The notes beneath the pieces are model-generated. The model had not been told where the DNA came from. It did no database searches and worked only from the letters and a program-made list of their open reading frames with translations. A stretch of DNA of 10,821 bases from the NCBI GenBank assembly GCA_903896775.1, contig CAITZE010000387.1:1-10821 (forward strand). The letters run 5' to 3'. The stretch comes from an uncultured bacterium (lineage in GTDB: Bacteria > Pseudomonadota > Alphaproteobacteria > Rhodospirillales > Rhodospirillaceae). Position numbers and translations under genes: made by a program. This document shows positions 1 through 7,007 of this stretch, in pieces. Within the stretch, counting starts at the first letter, position 1, and each line of letters starts with the position of its first letter.

Positions 1-1348
1 CGTTCTTCTCCATGGAGATGAACCACTGCGGCGTGTTGCGGAAGATCAAGGGCGCATGCGAGCGCCAGGAATGAGGATAGCTGTGCACCAGCTTGCCGTT
101 GGCCAGCAACGCGCCCGCACCCTTCAAGGCGTCCAGCATATCCGGGTCGATCTTGAAGACATGCTTGCCCGCGAACAGCGGCACATGCGTGTAGTATTTG
201 CCATCGCCGTCGACGGTTTCCGGGATCGGCACATTGTTGGCGAGACCCAGATGATAATCGTCTTCGCCGTGACCGGGCGCGATATGCACAAAGCCAGTGC
301 CGACTTCGGTGGTGACAAAATCGCCGGCATAGAGCGGCACGGGGAAATCGTAGCCGCCGGCGTGTAAAGGATGACGGCAGACGGTGCCGGCGAAAGCTTC
401 GCCTTTCACACGTGCGACAATTTCATGGCCGGTGATGCCGGCGGATTTGAGAAGTTGCTCGAGCAATTCAACCGCAACGGCGAAGCGTTCGCCAACGCGT
501 GCGAGGCTTTTCTCGCCAATAGCCTTCACTTCGATCACGGCATAATCGATGCCCGCACCGAAGCCGATGGCGCGGTTGCCAGGCAAGGTCCACGGGGTCG
601 TGGTCCAGATGACGATGGCGCCGCTCTTCAGCGCATCGACGCCGGTCTTCTCGACGGGGAAGCGCACCCACACCGTCGTCGAGGTGTGGTCTTCGTATTC
701 CACCTCCGCGTCGGCCAGCGCGGTTTTTTCCACGACGGACCACAACACCGGCTTCGAGCCGCGATAGAGTCCGCCGTTCATGGCGAACTTACCCAGCTCG
801 CGCACGATCTGCGCTTCCGCGCCAAAATTCATGGTCGTGTAGGGATTTTCCCAATCGCCAACAATCGCAAGGCGCTTGAACTCTTCCTTTTGCACAGCGA
901 CCCATTTGGCGGCGAAGTCGCGGCACTGACGGCGGAACTCGATCACCGGCACGTCGTCTTTGTTTTTGCCTTTAGCGCGGTACTCTTCCTCGATCTTCCA
1001 TTCGATCGGCAGACCATGACAGTCCCAGCCCGGCACGTAGTTGGCGTCGAAGCCGGTCATCTGGCGCGCGCGGACGATGGTGTCCTTCAGGATCTTATTG
1101 AGTGCATGACCGATATGCAGATTGCCGTTGGCGTAGGGTGGGCCGTCGTGCAGCACGAACTTCTCGCGGCCTTTGGAGGCGGCGCGCAGCTGCTTGTAGA
1201 GATCCATCTTCTGCCAGCGTTCGAGCAATTTGGGCTCGAGCTGCGGCAGGCCGGCCTTCATCGGAAAGTCGGTGGCGGGCAGGAAGACCGTGGGGCGGTA
1301 ATCGGGCGCCTTAGAGTCAGGTGATTGCGTATCGGGCGTATCAGCCAT
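1..1348 (-). CDS. ileS: Isoleucyl-tRNA synthetase, N-terminal 449 residues (cut by the left window edge)
   Basis: Charges tRNA-Ile with isoleucine in the cytoplasm and edits mischarged valine. The reading frame is open from the ATG at 1346-1348 to the left edge; base 1 belongs to the next, incomplete codon. The class I signature HIGH is at residues 78-81, within HDGPPYANGNLHIGHALNK. The Rossmann-fold segment YVPGWDCHGLPIEW (about 105-118) and PVLWSVVEKTALADAEVEY (about 201-219) follow. The CP1 editing domain is visible as WTTTPWTLPGNRAI (about 249-262) and GTGFVHIAPGHGEDDY. The KMSKS loop and the anticodon-binding domain lie outside the window. GAGGA about 10 bases upstream serves as ribosome binding site. 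The first 20 or so residues form a low-complexity polar extension before the usual family start. It lies downstream of ribF on the same strand, a common neighbour in Proteobacteria, but 207 bp away. The family is certain; only the 3' part is missing. Confidence 0.96.
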   Translation of the reverse strand, partial: MADTPDTQSPDSKAPDYRPTVFLPATDFPMKAGLPQLEPKLLERWQKMDLYKQLRAASKGREKFVLHDGPPYANGNLHIGHALNKILKDTIVRARQMTGFDANYVPGWDCHGLPIEWKIEEEYRAKGKNKDDVPVIEFRRQCRDFAAKWVAVQKEEFKRLAIVGDWENPYTTMNFGAEAQIVRELGKFAMNGGLYRGSKPVLWSVVEKTALADAEVEYEDHTSTTVWVRFPVEKTGVDALKSGAIVIWTTTPWTLPGNRAIGFGAGIDYAVIEVKAIGEKSLARVGERFAVAVELLEQLLKSAGITGHEIVARVKGEAFAGTVCRHPLHAGGYDFPVPLYAGDFVTTEVGTGFVHIAPGHGEDDYHLGLANNVPIPETVDGDGKYYTHVPLFAGKHVFKIDPDMLDALKGAGALLANGKLVHSYPHSWRSHAPLIFRNTPQWFISMEKN

Positions 1349-1483
1349 AGCTGCAGAGTCCTCGCGTGAAATGTGAGTGGCGAATAGAAGCAATCCCCAC
1401 CCCGCTCAGGGAATGGGGCGGCTAATTCGCAACAGCTCTGCAGAGGTGAAAAGCATGGCCGGCTGTCTAACAGGGCCCGTCCG

Positions 1484-1548
1484 GGGGTTCAAGTGAACAC
1501 CCAGTCGGCACCCCTCCCCATCCGGCAAAAACCCAGGGAAACTGCCGG
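1484..1548. other. Inverted repeats in the ribF-ileS spacer
   Basis: The 207-bp gap between ribF and ileS contains two foldable elements. Immediately after the ribF stop, CCGGCA (1522-1527) faces TGCCGG (1543-1548) across a 15-base loop, with no T-tract following. Further on, GGG-GTTC (1484-1490) pairs with GAAC-(a)-CCC (1495-1502) around a 4-base loop. These may be a processing site or a weak terminator ahead of a separate ileS promoter. I could not identify a convincing -35/-10 pair for ileS, and no T-box-like element is apparent. Confidence 0.3.
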
Positions 1549-1555
1549 CTCCGCA

Positions 1556-2542
1556 TCATTTAACCGGCACGTAAGGCGCCGGAGCGGCCGCGAAATGACG
1601 GCCTTGGAGCTGAGCCTTGGCGGTCGCGCTATCGCGGGCGATTTGGGCCTTTAAGGTCTCCAGACCATCGAATTTCTGTTCGGGTCGGATGTAATCGACC
1701 AAAGCGACGCGTAAATGGCGACCGTAAAGGTCACCTGTGAAATCGAAGAGATGAGCTTCGAGCAGCACATCCTGTTTGTCGAAGGTCGGTCGGTTGCCGA
1801 AATTGGCGACACCGTCGTGCCAGACGGTATCCACGCCCTGGTCGATGCCGGCTCTGATGGCATAGACGCCTTTTTTCGGATGCAGGTATTCGCGATAGGC
1901 GACGTTCGCAGTCGGGAATCCTAACAGCCGTCCGCGCTGATCGCCGTGTTCGACGCGGCCTTCAATTTCCCAATAGCGCCCTAGCAATTTGGCAGCTTCT
2001 TGCGGTTGCCCGTCTTTCAGCAGATTGCGCACATTCGTGGATGAGTAGCGCGCGCCATCTTGCAGCGCCAATTCACCGACCGATGTGACGCTAAAGCCGT
2101 GCTGCGCGGCCATTTGATTCAAAAGCGCCACATTGCCCTGACGCTGAAAGCCGAAGACATAATCGGCACCAACGACGATGTGCGAAATACCGAGACCACC
2201 GAGTAGGACTTCGGTGACAAAGTTCTCGGCCGTACGCCGCGAGAAGTCGCGGTCGAAACTCTGCACATAAAGATAGTCGAGGCCCAAAGCCTCGATCAGG
2301 CGCGCTTTAATGCGGAAAGGACTGAGCCGGAAAGGCTCTTGGTCGGGCCTGAAGAACACACGTGGATGCGGCTCGAAGGTCATGACGCCCGCCGCAACAC
2401 CCGCCGCGCGAGCCAGCGCGACAGTCTTGCTGAGGACAGCCTGATGGCCGAAATGGAGCCCGTCGAAATTGCCAAGCGCCAGCACCCCGCCTTTTAAAGG
2501 CTGAGGCACTTCACTCCAGGTCCTGAAGAGGCGCATGGACAT
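1556..2542 (-). CDS. ribF: Bifunctional riboflavin kinase / FMN adenylyltransferase (FAD synthetase)
   Basis: Makes FMN from riboflavin and then FAD from FMN, using ATP, in the cytoplasm. The 328 residues are close to the usual bacterial RibF length (about 310-330). The N-terminal nucleotidyltransferase domain shows LALGNFDGLHFGHQAVL (about 21-37, with the H-x-G-H ATP-binding signature) and GARYSSTNVRNLL (about 163-175). The C-terminal riboflavin kinase domain shows GRLLGFPTANV (about 204-214, the PTAN motif), GVANFGNRPTF (about 244-254) and LYGRHLRVALVDYIRPEQKF (272-291). The start is taken as ATG at 2542, 9 bp after the hydratase stop; a second ATG two codons later is equally possible, and neither has a strong Shine-Dalgarno. 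It is probably co-transcribed with the hydratase gene upstream and perhaps with ileS downstream. Confidence 0.96.
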   Translation of the reverse strand: MSMRLFRTWSEVPQPLKGGVLALGNFDGLHFGHQAVLSKTVALARAAGVAAGVMTFEPHPRVFFRPDQEPFRLSPFRIKARLIEALGLDYLYVQSFDRDFSRRTAENFVTEVLLGGLGISHIVVGADYVFGFQRQGNVALLNQMAAQHGFSVTSVGELALQDGARYSSTNVRNLLKDGQPQEAAKLLGRYWEIEGRVEHGDQRGRLLGFPTANVAYREYLHPKKGVYAIRAGIDQGVDTVWHDGVANFGNRPTFDKQDVLLEAHLFDFTGDLYGRHLRVALVDYIRPEQKFDGLETLKAQIARDSATAKAQLQGRHFAAAPAPYVPVK

Positions 2543-2551
2543 GGATGGATG

Positions 2552-3004
2552 TCAGGCGGCCGCGCGAGGCACTTTGAGCGTGGCTTCGCCATCGATCACC
2601 ATGAGATCGCGCACAAAACACTGGGTTTTGAAAATCACAAACTGCTTTTCCGGGACCAGAGCCGTGACTTCGACCCGAGCTGTCACCGTATCGCCGACGT
2701 GAACGGGAGCTTTGAACTTCAGCGTTTGCGCCACATAGATCGAGCCCGGGCCCGGCAGCTTGGTGCCAAGGGCTGTGGAAATGAAGCTCGCCGTGAGCGC
2801 GCCATGAGCCACCCGACCCTTAAACATCGTCCCGCCGGCGTAATCTTCGTCGAGGTGAACCGGGTTCGTGTCGCCGGAAACCCCTACGAACAGGACCAGA
2901 TCCGCATCTGTGACAGTTTTGGCAAAGCTGGCGGTCATACCCACCGCCATGTCCTCAAATGTGGTAAAGCCCGATTGCGCTCTGGATTGGGTTGGGGCGG
3001 CCAT
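2552..3004 (-). CDS. MaoC-like / PhaJ-type (R)-specific enoyl-CoA hydratase
   Basis: Predicted hot-dog-fold enzyme that hydrates trans-2-enoyl-CoA to (R)-3-hydroxyacyl-CoA. In the PhaJ family this links fatty acid beta-oxidation to polyhydroxyalkanoate synthesis. The 150-residue single-domain form matches PhaJ. The hydratase motif VSGDTNPVHLDEDYA (residues 42-56) supplies the catalytic Asp45 and His50, followed by RVAHGALTASFIS (64-76). The start is taken as ATG at 3002-3004, which puts AGGAAAG upstream and begins the protein just before the fold. The frame is open 37 codons further upstream, but that would overlap the divergent lipoprotein gene. It heads the minus-strand block with ribF. Substrate chain length cannot be read from the sequence, and no PHA synthase gene is in view, so a PHA role is only possible. 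Confidence 0.88.
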   Translation of the reverse strand: MAAPTQSRAQSGFTTFEDMAVGMTASFAKTVTDADLVLFVGVSGDTNPVHLDEDYAGGTMFKGRVAHGALTASFISTALGTKLPGPGSIYVAQTLKFKAPVHVGDTVTARVEVTALVPEKQFVIFKTQCFVRDLMVIDGEATLKVPRAAA

Positions 3005-3077
3005 GCGATCATCTTTCCTGTAGAGGGTCTGCGCCTTTCGGGACGGAGAAGGCACAGGCTTCGGAAATAGGTTGGTT

Positions 3078-3085
3078 GAGGAGGG
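3078..3085 (+). promoter_or_regulatory. Strong ribosome binding site deciding a GTG start
   Basis: GAGGAGGG lies 5 bases before the GTG at 3091 and selects it over the in-frame ATG at 2992, which would extend the lipoprotein into the divergent hydratase gene, and over a later in-frame GTG at 3130. Confidence 0.7.
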
Positions 3086-3090
3086 TTCCG

Positions 3091-3471
3091 GTGGCGAAAC
3101 AAACAGGTCGCGCAAGCGCGGTCAAGAGCGTGCACGGCTTAACTGCCCTGCGCTTGGCAGGAGCCTGCGCCTTGCTCGTGCTCGTGTCTGGCTGCGCCAG
3201 CACATGGCATAACCCCGCCAAAAGCCCCGAGGAAGCCCGGGCCGACGAACAGCACTGCGCCAGTGACGCCGAGGACATCACCTTCACCCGCGAAAACCGG
3301 CAGAAGGTTGAATACGGCCATGAAGGCACCGATCCGCTTCCTGGCATGAGCCGGGGCGAAACTCCCATTCAGATGCAAGATCGCGTCAAAACCGAAAACG
3401 CCTATACGCGCGAATTTGAAAGCTGCATGAGCAGCAAGGGCTACACGCAAGGTAAGTCCGACAGCCAGTAA
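3091..3471 (+). CDS. Small lipoprotein of unknown function
   Basis: A 126-residue predicted lipoprotein from GTG 3091. The N-terminus has basic residues, then a hydrophobic stretch ending in the lipobox LVSGC, so Cys35 should be lipidated after signal peptidase II cleavage. The +2 residue is Ala rather than Asp, which by the general Lol rule favours the outer membrane. The mature part is short, charged and polar, with two cysteines (56 and 112) that could form a disulfide. It ends in FESCMSSKGY, a pattern I associate with small lipoproteins of Alphaproteobacteria, though I cannot name a family. It runs divergently from the hydratase, and the MarR gene starts 50 bp downstream on the same strand. 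Function unknown. An alternative GTG start at 3130 would give a more typical 21-residue signal but has a weak ribosome binding site. Confidence 0.75.
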   Translation: MAKQTGRASAVKSVHGLTALRLAGACALLVLVSGCASTWHNPAKSPEEARADEQHCASDAEDITFTRENRQKVEYGHEGTDPLPGMSRGETPIQMQDRVKTENAYTREFESCMSSKGYTQGKSDSQ

Positions 3472-3521
3472 CGCCGTTACCGAGAAACCAAACGTCGTAA
3501 AACCATCATCGAGACCTGCCT

Positions 3522-3953
3522 ATGGCAATTCGCCGCATCGACTCCCTCGGCTATCAGATCGGCCTCCTGGGCCGTCTTTACGACCGGCGTCTGCAGGACG
3601 GATTGAAGGAGTATGGCGTGGCGCCAGGACAATTCGCGCCGCTGGTGATGTTGTTCGAGCAGGACGGCCTGACGCAGGCGGAGTTGTGCCGGCGCATCAA
3701 TGTCGAGCAGCCGACCATGGCTAATACCCTGCAACGCATGGAGCGTGACGGCCTGATCCGCCGTAAAGGCGATGCCGTCGATAAACGCCGCGTCCTGGTG
3801 CATCTCACGCCGCGCGCGCGTGAAATGCAGGCCAAGATCATGGAGGGCGCCAGGGCCGTGTCTAATCTCACCGTCAAAGGGCTATCGGCCGCAGATCAGG
3901 ACGATATGTTCCGCCTTGTTGCGCGCATGGTCGAGAATCTCAAAGACAGCTAG
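3522..3953 (+). CDS. MarR-family winged-helix transcriptional regulator
   Basis: Predicted dimeric DNA-binding regulator of 143 residues, the usual MarR length. The N-terminal helix region leads into the winged helix. The helix-turn-helix runs from LTQAELCRRINVEQPTMANTL (about 50-70, recognition helix near VEQPTMANTLQRME) and is followed by LIRRKGDAVDKRRVLVHLTPRA (about 78-99), where DKRR is the wing signature. The C-terminal helix (about 102-141) is the dimerisation part. The start is the only well-placed ATG; the Shine-Dalgarno is weak (GAGA). MarR proteins commonly repress nearby genes and respond to small phenolic or oxidative signals. Here the neighbours are a lipoprotein upstream and a convergent ABM monooxygenase-like gene. 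No operator palindrome was convincing, so its target and ligand are unknown. Confidence 0.9.
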   Translation: MAIRRIDSLGYQIGLLGRLYDRRLQDGLKEYGVAPGQFAPLVMLFEQDGLTQAELCRRINVEQPTMANTLQRMERDGLIRRKGDAVDKRRVLVHLTPRAREMQAKIMEGARAVSNLTVKGLSAADQDDMFRLVARMVENLKDS

Positions 3954-4288
3954 AGATCAGAGTCTGCGGTACCGTAATCGCGTTCGACTTTGCAGATCCG
4001 CAAACGATAGGCCGCATACCATTCCGCGTTACCAAGTTTTTGGGCCACGCGATGTTCCGCATTGCGCTTCCACGCCGCAATAGCCTCGAGGCTTTCCCAA
4101 TAGCTGACGGTAATGCCCAAACCATCGCGTACGGATTCCATACCGAGAAAGCCTGGCTGCTCTGCCGCCAGTTCGGCCATCTTCGCGCCCATGGCGTCAT
4201 AGCCGGCGAAATCCTTGTCGGTGCGGACCGAGGTAAAGATCACGGCGTAATAAGGTGGCTTGGGTGTGGGCGCGATGCCGGAGGACAT
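3950..4288 (-). CDS. ABM-domain protein (antibiotic biosynthesis monooxygenase-like)
   Basis: A 112-residue protein with the small ferredoxin-like fold typical of the ABM superfamily. The pattern is YYAVIFTSVRT (beta 1), a helix with AAEQPGFLGMESVRDG, then ITVSYWESLEAIAAWKRNAEHRVAQKLG and a final EWYAAYRLRICKVER. The segment YWESLEAIAAWKRNAEHR is the most telling part of the family. Members include cofactor-free quinone-forming monooxygenases and haem-degrading enzymes, but many have no known activity, and nothing here fixes a substrate. The ATG at 4288 lacks a strong ribosome binding site. It converges on the MarR gene with a 4-bp overlap, and the two stops are the two strands of CTAG. A regulatory link with that MarR gene is plausible but not shown. 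Confidence 0.85.
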   Translation of the reverse strand: MSSGIAPTPKPPYYAVIFTSVRTDKDFAGYDAMGAKMAELAAEQPGFLGMESVRDGLGITVSYWESLEAIAAWKRNAEHRVAQKLGNAEWYAAYRLRICKVERDYGTADSDL

Positions 4289-4340
4289 GACGCGATTTTA
4301 ACAACTTTTACGTCGGGATAAAACGCACATCGCGCTGTCG

Positions 4341-4346
4341 TATAAT
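4341..4346 (+). promoter_or_regulatory. Candidate -10 box (TATAAT) for the PAS-GGDEF-EAL gene
   Basis: A perfect TATAAT hexamer in the divergent intergenic region. At 16-18 bp upstream I see only AT-rich sequence and no TTGACA-like -35. If used, it would give a 5' untranslated leader of about 200 bases. The surrounding AT-rich stretch (about 4295-4350) could also carry the promoter of the divergent ABM gene. Confidence 0.4.
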
Positions 4347-4381
4347 AACCTGCTGATTTTACGTGAATTTTCGGCGAACGC

Positions 4382-4452
4382 CCGGTAACAGTCTGTTGCG
4401 GTGAACGCCGCAGCATGGAATATTATCCGGACTGACGGCGTGGGGGACACGC
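4382..4452 (+). other. Foldable leader upstream of the PAS-GGDEF-EAL gene
   Basis: Two nested stems are visible. The outer stem is CCGGTAA (4382-4388) with TTA-(t)-CCGG (4423-4430). The inner stem is TGTTGCGG (4394-4401) with CCGCAGCA (4408-4415) around a 6-base loop, and an asymmetric internal loop lies between them. A third hairpin follows: GCGTG (4438-4442) with CACGC (4448-4452) around GGGGA. The rest of the 4289-4551 gap shows no reading frame I would call. The leader does not match the GEMM c-di-GMP riboswitch motifs I know. Confidence 0.4.
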
Positions 4453-4551
4453 GGGTACAAACCGGTTTCGCTTAAAACCCAAAATCCGTCAAAGACTTAG
4501 AATGTTACGTGACTGGAAAAAGCGTGCCCGTTACCGCTGAGCCGATTCATC

Positions 4552-6216
4552 ATGGTTGAAACCGAAGCCCTGTTCAGCGCGGTGCTCGACGCCACGGCCG
4601 ATGCCGTGATGGTGACCGATCGCGCCGGTAAAATTCGCCGGATCAATCCCGCTTTTGAAAAGCTCACCGGTTTCGATCCGGCAGCGCTGGTCGGCAAAGA
4701 TGCGCGTGCGCTGTTTGAAGACATCAACGATGCCGAATTCTGTGACGGGCTGTGGGAAGAGACCACCTCGCCCCGCCACTATCCCTCGGTGCGCTCCAAA
4801 CACGCCGACGGCCGCGCCCAGGTTCATGCCCTGAGTATGACCTCAATCACGGACAGCAGCGGCAAACCCAGCCAGTTCGTCGCCGTGATTTTGTCGGATT
4901 CCTTCCAGACCGACGCGGCATCGGGCGAAACCCGCCGAGTTGGCCACGACGCCCTGACCGGCCTTCCCGACCGCAGCATCCTTGCCGACCGCGTCGGGCA
5001 GAACATCCTGAACGCCAAGCGCGCCAACAAGTCCATTGCGCTGCTGGTGATGGGCCTAGACCGCTTTACGCTTATCAACGATGCACTGGGCTATGCCGCC
5101 GGGGATCAGATGCTGCGCGAAGTGGCCGAACGCCTCGCTAAAGTTATTCGCGTATCGGATACGGCGGCACGCCTCGACGGCGATAAATTCGCGGTCATGA
5201 CGCCGATCGCCGCCATCGACGACAGCGTGATCGTTGCCGAGAAAGTGCTGAACGCCATCAAGAAGCCGTTCCAGCTGAAGGGCGAAGAAGTCTTCGTCAC
5301 CTTCTCCATCGGCATCAGCATCTATCCCACCGATGGCGAGGATTTCGACGACCTGCTCAAAGACAGTTTGTCGGCCATGCAGTACGCCAAACAGGACGGC
5401 GGCAGTCAGTACCGCTTCTTCGCCAGCGACATGAACGCCAAGGCCAAGAACCGCCTCGCTTTGGAAAAGCGCATGCGCGCAGCCTTAGTCAATGAAGAGT
5501 TCGTGCTGTATTACCAGCCCAAAGTCGAGCCCAAGACAGACCGCGTGAAGGGCGCCGAAGCCCTGATCCGTTGGATCGATCCCGTGCATGGCTTCATCAA
5601 TCCCGGCGAGTTCATTCCAGTGGCCGAGGAAACCGGCCTGATCGTCGATATCGGCACGTGGGTCATGCGCAAGGCCTGCTTCCAAATCAAAGCCTGGCAG
5701 GATGCCGGTTACGCGCCGATCAAAATATCGGTGAATGTATCGTCCATGCAGTTCAAGGCTAAGGACCTGCTGGATAAGGTCAAGGCGGCGCTGGCGGACT
5801 CCAAGCTCGATGCCAAATGGCTGGAGCTGGAAATCACCGAAAGTATGTTGATGAACGATGTCGAAGGCGCCATTGCGCGCATGCAGGCGGTGCGCGATTT
5901 GGGCTGCGGATTATCGATCGACGATTTCGGCACGGGCTATTCAAGCTTGAGCTACTTGGGCCGGTTTCCGATCACAACTCTGAAAATCGACCGCGCCTTC
6001 GTCAAAGACGTGCAGGAAAACCCGAACACCGCCGAGATCGCACGCGCCATCATCGGCCTGTCACGTGGCCTCAACCTCGAAGTCGTCGCCGAAGGCGCCG
6101 AGCTTAAGGAACATATCGACTTCTTGAGGGACAACGGGTGCGACAGCATTCAGGGCTTCTATTACTCGAAGCCGCTGGACGTGAAGACCTTTGAATCCAA
6201 ACTGACGAAACTTTAG
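4552..6216 (+). CDS. PAS-GGDEF-EAL protein, predicted c-di-GMP phosphodiesterase with a degenerate GGDEF
   Basis: A 554-residue soluble signalling protein with no membrane segment seen. A PAS sensor occupies about 5-115 (VMVTDRAGKIRRINPAFEKLTGF at 19-41), GGDEF about 130-290 and EAL about 305-550. The GGDEF signature reads DGDKF (209-213), and the metal-binding Asp of the usual DxD position is Gly168, so diguanylate cyclase activity is unlikely. An RxxD inhibitory-site motif is kept at Arg200-Asp203, exactly five residues before the signature. The EAL domain keeps every residue I expect for catalysis: Glu336 (EAL), Asn395, Glu427, Asp457-Asp458 (DDFGTGYSSL), Lys478, Glu514, Glu517 and Gln534. 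It should therefore hydrolyse c-di-GMP to pGpG, with the GGDEF acting as a regulatory GTP- or c-di-GMP-binding module. The ATG at 4552 fits the PAS start; there is no clear Shine-Dalgarno. Converges on phoU with 5 bp between stops. Confidence 0.93.
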   Translation: MVETEALFSAVLDATADAVMVTDRAGKIRRINPAFEKLTGFDPAALVGKDARALFEDINDAEFCDGLWEETTSPRHYPSVRSKHADGRAQVHALSMTSITDSSGKPSQFVAVILSDSFQTDAASGETRRVGHDALTGLPDRSILADRVGQNILNAKRANKSIALLVMGLDRFTLINDALGYAAGDQMLREVAERLAKVIRVSDTAARLDGDKFAVMTPIAAIDDSVIVAEKVLNAIKKPFQLKGEEVFVTFSIGISIYPTDGEDFDDLLKDSLSAMQYAKQDGGSQYRFFASDMNAKAKNRLALEKRMRAALVNEEFVLYYQPKVEPKTDRVKGAEALIRWIDPVHGFINPGEFIPVAEETGLIVDIGTWVMRKACFQIKAWQDAGYAPIKISVNVSSMQFKAKDLLDKVKAALADSKLDAKWLELEITESMLMNDVEGAIARMQAVRDLGCGLSIDDFGTGYSSLSYLGRFPITTLKIDRAFVKDVQENPNTAEIARAIIGLSRGLNLEVVAEGAELKEHIDFLRDNGCDSIQGFYYSKPLDVKTFESKLTKL

Positions 6217-6221
6217 GCGCT

Positions 6222-6953
6222 TTATCCGGCTGTCGACTGCAGATCGTCGCCGCCCTTGGGGCGCGGCGCCGTCTTCCATCCGCCCGAAAGCTGGAACTGA
6301 ATGACTTCGGCGATATTGGTGGCGTGATCGCCGACGCGCTCCAGGTTCTTGGTGATGAACAGGAGATGCGTGGAGCATTCAATCTCGTCGGAGTCTTTGC
6401 GCGGCGACTTGATCATGTCCTGAGACATGCGCGAGATCACCTGGCGCATGACACGTGCCACGAGATCGTCGATCTCATGATCGTGCTGCCAGACCATTTC
6501 GGCCTTTTGCGCATCGCGGGTGGTAAAGGAATCCATGACATCGCGCACGGTGCGTTGAGCGGAAGCGCCAAGGGCCGCCATATCCTGCGGGATCGGCACG
6601 CCAGGGTGACGCGCGAGAATGATTGTGCGCTTCGCAATGTTCTTGGCGTAATCGCCTATACGCTCCAATGAGCCTGCAATCTTCACGTTGCCGAAGACAT
6701 AACGCAAATCGTTGGCCATAGGCTGACGGCGGGCGATGATCGACAAAGCGGCTGCTTCAATGGCGCGCTCGCAATCGTCCAATTCGGGATCGCGGGCGAT
6801 AATGTGTTCGGCGGCTTCGATATCGCGCTTCATCAAGGCATTCATGGCGCCCTGCAGCTGGGATTCCGCCAGACCGCCCATCTCCAAGACCCGGCGCTCA
6901 AGCTGTGCCAGATCATTGTCGAAGGACGATACGATGTGGTCGCCGTGATTCAT
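6222..6953 (-). CDS. phoU: Phosphate signalling/transport regulator PhoU
   Basis: Cytoplasmic helical-bundle protein that in bacteria links the PstSCAB phosphate transporter to the PhoR/PhoB two-component system and dampens the Pho response when phosphate is plentiful. The two tandem PhoU repeats each carry the metal-binding signature: SLERIGDYAKNIA (about 95-107) and NLERVGDHATNIAEV (about 203-217). ARRQPMANDLRYV (about 74-86) is also characteristic. I take ATG at 6953 (243 residues), which begins directly at the usual family start MNHGDHIVSSFDNDL and has GGAA about 9 bases upstream. A TTG at 6974 would add seven residues and lacks a ribosome binding site. The gene is alone here: no pst, phoB or phoR gene adjoins. 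A Pho box lies upstream. Confidence 0.95.
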   Translation of the reverse strand: MNHGDHIVSSFDNDLAQLERRVLEMGGLAESQLQGAMNALMKRDIEAAEHIIARDPELDDCERAIEAAALSIIARRQPMANDLRYVFGNVKIAGSLERIGDYAKNIAKRTIILARHPGVPIPQDMAALGASAQRTVRDVMDSFTTRDAQKAEMVWQHDHEIDDLVARVMRQVISRMSQDMIKSPRKDSDEIECSTHLLFITKNLERVGDHATNIAEVIQFQLSGGWKTAPRPKGGDDLQSTAG

Positions 6954-7007
6954 CGCTTGGTTCCGATTGTTCAAGAGGGATGGGCGTAAGACACCTCATC
7001 TAATCTA

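Noticed and set aside
371..1324. Long plus-strand open frame of 317 residues opposite ileS
   Set aside because: It is the antisense of a clearly recognisable IleS frame, starts without a ribosome binding site and has no recognisable motifs.
4347..4551. GEMM-type c-di-GMP riboswitch in the phosphodiesterase leader
   Set aside because: The conserved GEMM sequence blocks are missing although the leader can fold.
5177..5191. Active diguanylate cyclase assignment for the GGDEF domain
   Set aside because: DGDKF and the Gly168 substitution remove residues needed for metal binding and catalysis.
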